Shown: in pieces, positions 59,131 through 64,000 of the stretch | How positions within the stretch are numbered: the stretch's first letter is position 1 | How the letters are laid out: each line of letters opens with the position of its first letter | NCBI GenBank assembly: GCA_011109175.1 | Contig: RDEW01000003.1 | Location: forward strand, 1,120,421-1,184,420 | Origin: Dicyema japonicum | Taxonomy: Eukaryota > Dicyemida > Rhombozoa > Dicyemidae | Direction of reading: 5' to 3' | DNA length: 64,000 bases | Made by a program: the position numbers and the translations under genes | The notes under the pieces: model-generated | The model's input: the letters and a program-made list of their open reading frames with translations, nothing else | Database searches by the model: none | What the model was told of the DNA's origin: nothing

Positions 59131-59944
59131 GAATGTATTTGAAATATTCGAACTTTTTAAAGGGATTTATAACATTGACAAAAAATCGCCTTAATTATTG
59201 TCCCATGCATCACATCCGCTTGTGCCACAATGTCCAGTCAAATTCTTAAGCTTGAACATCTCACAACCAATGTTTAATCACCAAGTAAAAATCTATTTTT
59301 TTATTTTGAATAATATTCATTTAAATGATTTAAATTTTTTCTTAATTAAACACGTTTTATTTAACAATAAAATATTATTTATTAACAATAACGGGGGAGA
59401 GAGGCTGCTGACATTACGGAGTAAGAGTTTCCGCGGACAATGCAATTCCGATTCGTTGCCTCAGCCAGACCGCTTAATGATTTAAATGATTAATTTTTTT
59501 ACTGGAATACGTATACATACACTTTGGTCAGCCACAATAGGCTTAGGGTAAATTTTACATATTTGAGATCTTGTACACATCAATAGATTTTGATAATAAC
59601 TCAGATATAAAAAAATGATGTTATATAGTCATTTTTCAAGTGAAATTTATATTGTTACATTCGAAAATTCGCTCCACACATTAACATTAAAGAATGCGAT
59701 AATTATATTTAAAATTTAAAGATATTATTTCAATTTATCCGAAAATTTAAATTAATTGCCACGTGAATATTATTCATGTTTTTATGGTGAACTTTGGTAA
59801 TTTTTTACTCTTATAAAATTCACGGATTATGTTCCACATGTCTGACTCTATTTTTGAACTTTAAATTCACATGCAAGTTAAGGATTCTTTATTATTATTA
59901 TTTAAGCCAAAGAAACACCGTCTTAACCAATAACTAATATTCAG
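59131..59944. other. no recognisable gene
   Basis: AT-rich DNA between SINEs and the LINE 3' end; a frame at 59198-59485 has no motif. The LINE tail (TAA)n lies near 59890-59910. Confidence 0.45.
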
Positions 59945-62567
59945 GTGATCCCGGCATCTCTCAATAATCGGGCCATTTTTTCTCGATGCTCCGACTGTGA
60001 TCCCACGCATTTTCTATACGGACGGGGGTCTTTTTCCTTTTCTCTTCTGAAATTGCCTCCAGTTGCCTCTATGATAGACTCGAGTGCTCTGGGGCAATTT
60101 CTTTATCTGTATATTTTTCTAGTAACTTTTTTGCTCTTGACTGGATATCTTGAATTTTTGTTAGGTTCGTTGCCGACAGGTTAGATCCCCATGCAGCACA
60201 TGCATAGCCTATTGTTGGCTCGACATACTGCTTGTAGAGGGTCCCGATACCTGGCGGATAAATTCCTCCACAGTTCCAAAGGAAGGCCTTTACAAAATTG
60301 ATCTTCTTTGCACAGGTTGATATGATAGATTCCACATGGGCTGAGAAGCAGAGGAAAGTATCAAAAGTTACTCCCAGTATCTTCTGCGATTTCTTTTGTG
60401 GTATAGGTACTCCATTTAACGTGACATCAATTGTTTGCGTTCCCATCTTTCTATTCTTAGTAAATAGAGTGACTGCTGACTTTTCGGAACATGCATTTAA
60501 TCGATTTCGCACAACCATCCAAATATGTTATTTAGTATTCCTTGTAGTCTTTCTTAGCATGTTCGACGTTTACGTCTCTAGATGCGACAACTATGTCATC
60601 GGCATAGGAAAGTAGTATGTCATTATTATTCATAGGTACGGGAGATCACTCAAAAACAAATTAAAAAGGATTGGTGAAGAGGAGATCCTTGGGGTACACC
60701 ATTGGGTAATAATCCGATCTGGAACTCTTGTTTCCGACGGATACTTTCCCTCGGCGTCCACTTACGAAATTTGCTAACCATAACTTTAATGGTGCATCAA
60801 TTTTTGTCAAAAATATTTTTCGTATGAGGATCTTCCTTGGGACAGAGTCGAAAGCTTTTTGAATGTCGATCGTACATATGACCGATTTTTCCTGTTTTGG
60901 CTTGTTCTTGTGTCCTTCAGTTATGAACTTCATTAATGTTGTTAGGAAGGAGGTTGTTGATAATCCTTCCTTGAAGCCATGTTGGAATGTTTGTGGGAGA
61001 GAAGGGCGAATAACTTTTAGGACCAGTTTCTCCAGGATTCTCGAAAACACATATAAGGGAAACTGGTCTGTAAGAGCCGGGATCGTTCTTCGGTCTTCCC
61101 GGCTTCAATATTGGTCGAATTTTTGATAGTTTCCATAAAGTCGGTATGGTATTTGTTCAGCGATGTGTTGTAGATGTTTGTTAATGCATTTATTGATGCT
61201 GGGCCCAAGTGTTTCAGCAGAATAAAAGGAATTCCGTCTGGGCCACATGAGTTTGTTTTTTCTAATTTGACATTGCTTTGGATACATCTTTGGGAGAAAA
61301 TAAATCAGCGGGGCAAATTTGGATGGCTTTCTCTTTATTTTCGTTTGTGAGTTAATCTTTTTATAAGGAATGTGACTGATTCGAATACAATGTTTCATAT
61401 ATTTATTCAGATTGAGCTGGCATTGTTCTTTGTTATCTTCGTATTCTGGGTTCTTCAGACGCCTCAACATCTTCCACATGTTGGAAATTGAGGTCTGGTT
61501 ATTCATGGCAGCAGAGATTCGCCTGAGTTTCTTCCTTTGGGTGTTGTTTGTGCTTTTCGTGATAAGAATGTTTAGGTCTATGGAGGAGAAATTTTCAGAT
61601 TGGAAATGTTCCAGTTTTGAATCAACGAAATTTGTAAAGCCAGTCCAATTTGCATTTTTTGTAATCATAGAAATGAATAGGCTTCGGTACAAGCGTGGCT
61701 CGCAGTTCAGCTTCATTAAACATTGAATGGTGGTCGCTCCGGAGTCATAAACGGACCGTCCAATTAATGATCGTGGAAAGACGAGGTGAGCAGACGGATA
61801 AGTCCGGAGATGTCACCATGTCCTTCGCGTTGTATGGTGTCCTAGAGTTCTTTATCGGGTTGTTGATGATTATTAAGTTTTGCATTTGGGATAGTAGCAG
61901 GTTCCTCTGTTATCAGCGGATTGGTAGCGGAACCAAGAAGGGTGCTTCGCATTAAGGTCTCCACATAAAAGCAAGTTCTCCAGTTTGTCCAAGGGTAGAT
62001 AGGTCAAAGGAGAAATTTTTCTTGCAGGAGCCAGGAGGAGGAACATAAACATTCGCAATTTCAATTTTTCCAATGGAAGTTATAACAGAGATTCCAATTA
62101 TCTCCGTGTTTCGAGTCTTCCATTAAGCTCTTGTAAAGAGAAGGGTTCTCGAGGTATTTTATTCCTTTTCTCACAAGAGTCAGTAGACCCCCTCCTTGAC
62201 CAGATGGGCGGTCGGATCTTACTGTGTTGTATCCGTTAAAGAGAGAGTAGGAATGTTATTTGAAAGTTTCGTTTCCTGGAGAAGGCAGATGTCCACTCTG
62301 TTCCTCTCCAAGAATAAGGAAAGTTCGGCAATTTTTCCTCTGATCCCGTTTATGTTTAAGCTTTGGATTGTTAACTTCTTTGGGCCTGGGTTTTGTTCCA
62401 CGTCTCCTGAGGTCAACAGTCTCAATCGATAGAATGTTCCAACAGTGAGAGAATACCGTCCAGTGGGAAGTCCTCTGGTTTGGTAGAGAGCAAATGGTTC
62501 TTTTTTAGATATAGTTTAGGACTATATCCGACGCCACCAGAAACGGTGAACCACATGACGCACGCTA
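59945..62567 (-). mobile_element. nearly full-length 2A/EEP/RT LINE (CR1-like)
   Basis: From the 5' end at 62567: a leader; a 2A-type motif RLLTSGDVEQNPGP (62381-62419); the start of an EEP (apurinic-type) endonuclease (SLNINGIRGKIAELSLFLER, then RVDICLLQETKL) and its LLCGDLNAKHPSW block (near 61960). A basic linker follows (61716-61105). The reverse transcriptase has SYRPVSLICVF, LPQTFQHGFKEGLSTTSFL, CTIDIQKAFDSVPRK (motif A), FVSGRRGKVSV and LLSYADDIVVASRD (motif C, near 60580-60630). The thumb has KKSQKILGVTFD, LYKQYVEPTIGYACAAWGS, and the end is CVGSQSEHREKMARLLRDAG plus IT-stop near 59950. Several frame changes show decay, but domain order is complete. The 2A would let ribosomes release the N-terminal leader peptide; this is known in some other LINEs and is inference here. 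Confidence 0.85.
62381..62419 (-). other. 2A ribosome-skipping motif in LINE ORF
   Basis: LLTSGDVEQNPGP fits the D(V/I)ExNPGP consensus exactly, preceded by a leucine-rich stretch typical of working 2A sequences. It sits just before the EEP domain. Confidence 0.8.
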
Positions 62568-62635
62568 ATATACTATAAAGAACCCTAATTTTTAATATTT
62601 AATTTTTTTTATTTAAAGACATATTTATTTATAAC

Positions 62636-62835
62636 AATAAAATCGTTCTAAAGTCCAGCGGATATGATCGAGTGGCTGTTACCTCTGACTACTGCCAGGG
62701 ATATCCTTTGGAAAAGCCACTCGGTTTCCCGACGCTCCCTCGAGGCTTTGGTCAATAGACACCCAAGTGCTCTAAGGAAAGAGACCGTCTTGGGGCCAAA
62801 GACTCCGCTCGTCTCGACGACCACTGGCTGTACAT
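62636..62835 (-). mobile_element. 198-nt endonuclease-tail repeat, copy 2
   Basis: About 97% identical by eye to 49977-50174 over the whole length, with identical end points. Encodes VVETSGVFGPKTVSFLRALG to RGNSH. Confidence 0.85.
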
Positions 62836-62975
62836 GGAAACGGTAATATTTAATTATATACTACATTAAATTTTATTTGTATCTAAAATTTGGAGTGTCA
62901 TTTTAAGCGATAAATTGTGAATCTTATTAATGTCACAAGGGCCATTCGTGTAATAAAAAGAAGAGACAAGCTAGA

Positions 62976-63250
62976 CAGGGGCGTTGCCAAAACTTTCTGT
63001 TCTCCGGGAGAGTGTATGATAATGGTGTGCCTTATAACTACTTAAAAAATCGGTAATAAATGAATCGATGCTTATCAAATTAACCTGACATGCGCTGATT
63101 TGACATCAAAAACCTCAAATATGATTGTATCTGTTTTAACTTTGAAAAAGAACGTTCACAACTGACAATTGAGTAGCCAAAGTCTTCAGCGCTATCAGTA
63201 GAACGTGTGATCGCTAGAAGCCAATTTTGTCTATGATGAAAAAACATCGA
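62976..63250 (-). mobile_element. hAT relic: C-terminal dimerisation region and one terminus
   Basis: The minus strand encodes EDFGYSIVSCERSFSKLKQI then YLRFLMSNQRMSG, the ERSFSKLK..K..LR..M.xERL hallmark of ZMYM1/Ac-like hAT proteins. About 130 bp further, the sequence caggggcgttgccaaaa (from 62976) looks like the element's end. The rest of the transposase is missing. Confidence 0.72.
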
Positions 63251-63863
63251 GAAAAAAATGAGTATAACATAATAACATGAACTCTATGACTTGGATCTGT
63301 TTCTTCCTACAGGTGCTGCTATGGGTGGCTGCCTTTATGGTCCCCTCTAGGCACGCCCATGCAGCTGGACGATACAGAAGCAACCCTCGATAGAAATTCC
63401 AGAAGAATCAATCACATTCCTCTCCAGACATCTCCACCTCTTGGATACATCAAAGTTTTGGCACCCTCACTTGACCAGCTTGGTTGATATTATCAATCAA
63501 ATCCTTTTCCAGGTCCACCAATACACTAAGGGACTTGTGGGTACGCCTAAACTCTCTTTAATACGTTTCAATGTCTCTGACAAAATATCGCTTGCCATAT
63601 CTTAAATTCTTCAAAATATCCTATCATTCGAAGGGAAACCTACTTAAATTTAGATGCGATCACCTCCAAGAACAAATCTGCTATGGAGACAACAGAAGGT
63701 TTTTTTAGAAATTCACCTTAAGCGTTTTATTTTTCGCAATTATATAGGCAAATTATTTTGCAAATAAAAAAATAATTTCATAGGATGCCCAAAGAGTAGT
63801 ATTGTTCTTTGAAAACATTGCCAGTGACAAAATTTTAGAGGTCATATTTTAACGTTTAATAAA
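63251..63863. other. no recognisable gene
   Basis: Unassigned sequence between the hAT relic and the last retrotransposon fragment. Confidence 0.4.
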
Positions 63864-64000
63864 ATGCCTGGTTTGGGTCTTTCTCTTCCTTCGGACGTTG
63901 CTTTGGGCGCCTATTTATCTTCGTTCGGCTCGTCAAGGCGTTTAGTGGATACGGTCCTTCACTCTATTTCCGGACTAAACGTACCGCTGACGCCGTCGGG
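63864..64000 (+). pseudogene. RT thumb fragment of RT/endonuclease element, runs off the window
   Basis: MPGLGLSLPSDVALGAYLSS then FGSSRRLVDTVLHS matches the thumb region (LPISLGGIGLTTPCQIAGPA) of the element at 0.8-2.2 kb and of other animals' copies. The frame is open to the end of the window, so the copy may be longer and fresher than the others. Confidence 0.65.

Overview
This window is nuclear DNA of an animal, most likely a dicyemid (a tiny parasitic 'mesozoan'). It is AT-rich, uses the standard code, and its host genes are cut by spliceosomal introns of only about 20-29 nt, a known dicyemid hallmark. The recognisable proteins are metazoan in character: Integrator subunit 1, a beta-adaptin, cytosolic glycerol-3-phosphate dehydrogenase, alpha-tubulin and the ciliary microtubule protein Flattop. 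The mobile elements belong to animal families (2A-bearing LINE, RT with restriction-like endonuclease, hAT, Tigger). The species assignment is inference.

Layout. 1-2.2 kb: decayed RT/endonuclease retrotransposon (-). 2.3-3.7 kb: GPD1 (-) with eight introns. 3.7-10 kb: mostly unassigned, with two orphan ORFs. 10.0-13.5 kb: AP-1/2 beta-adaptin (-), head-to-head across about 410 bp of AT-rich DNA with INTS1 (+, 13.9-20.0 kb). 20-28 kb: repeats, a tRNA-Asp, a SINE copy, endonuclease fragments and a hAT element with TIRs and 8-bp target duplication. 28.1-29.5 kb: alpha-tubulin (+) with one apparent 1-nt deletion. 30-50 kb: dense retrotransposon graveyard with a complete SINE (19-bp target duplications), a second tRNA-Asp, hAT and Tigger relics. 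51.1-51.5 kb: complete CFAP126/Flattop (-). 53.1 and 57.0 kb: inverted, nearly identical copies of a 77-residue gene of unknown function. 59.9-62.6 kb: nearly full-length LINE (-) with a 2A peptide, an EEP endonuclease and a YADD reverse transcriptase. The window ends inside another RT/endonuclease copy.

At least three non-LTR lineages coexist: (1) an RT with a C-terminal PD-(D/E)XK-like domain, present in more than fifteen pieces; (2) the 2A/EEP/RT LINE; (3) LINEs whose RT thumb ends in a conserved 'FGHVLR' region, one of which shares its 3' tail with the tRNA-derived SINE. The host genes are housekeeping, cytoskeletal and ciliary; no operon or multi-gene pathway is visible. Host-gene spans below run from start to stop codon and include introns; exon junctions were inferred by restoring similarity to the protein families from memory, without alignment software.
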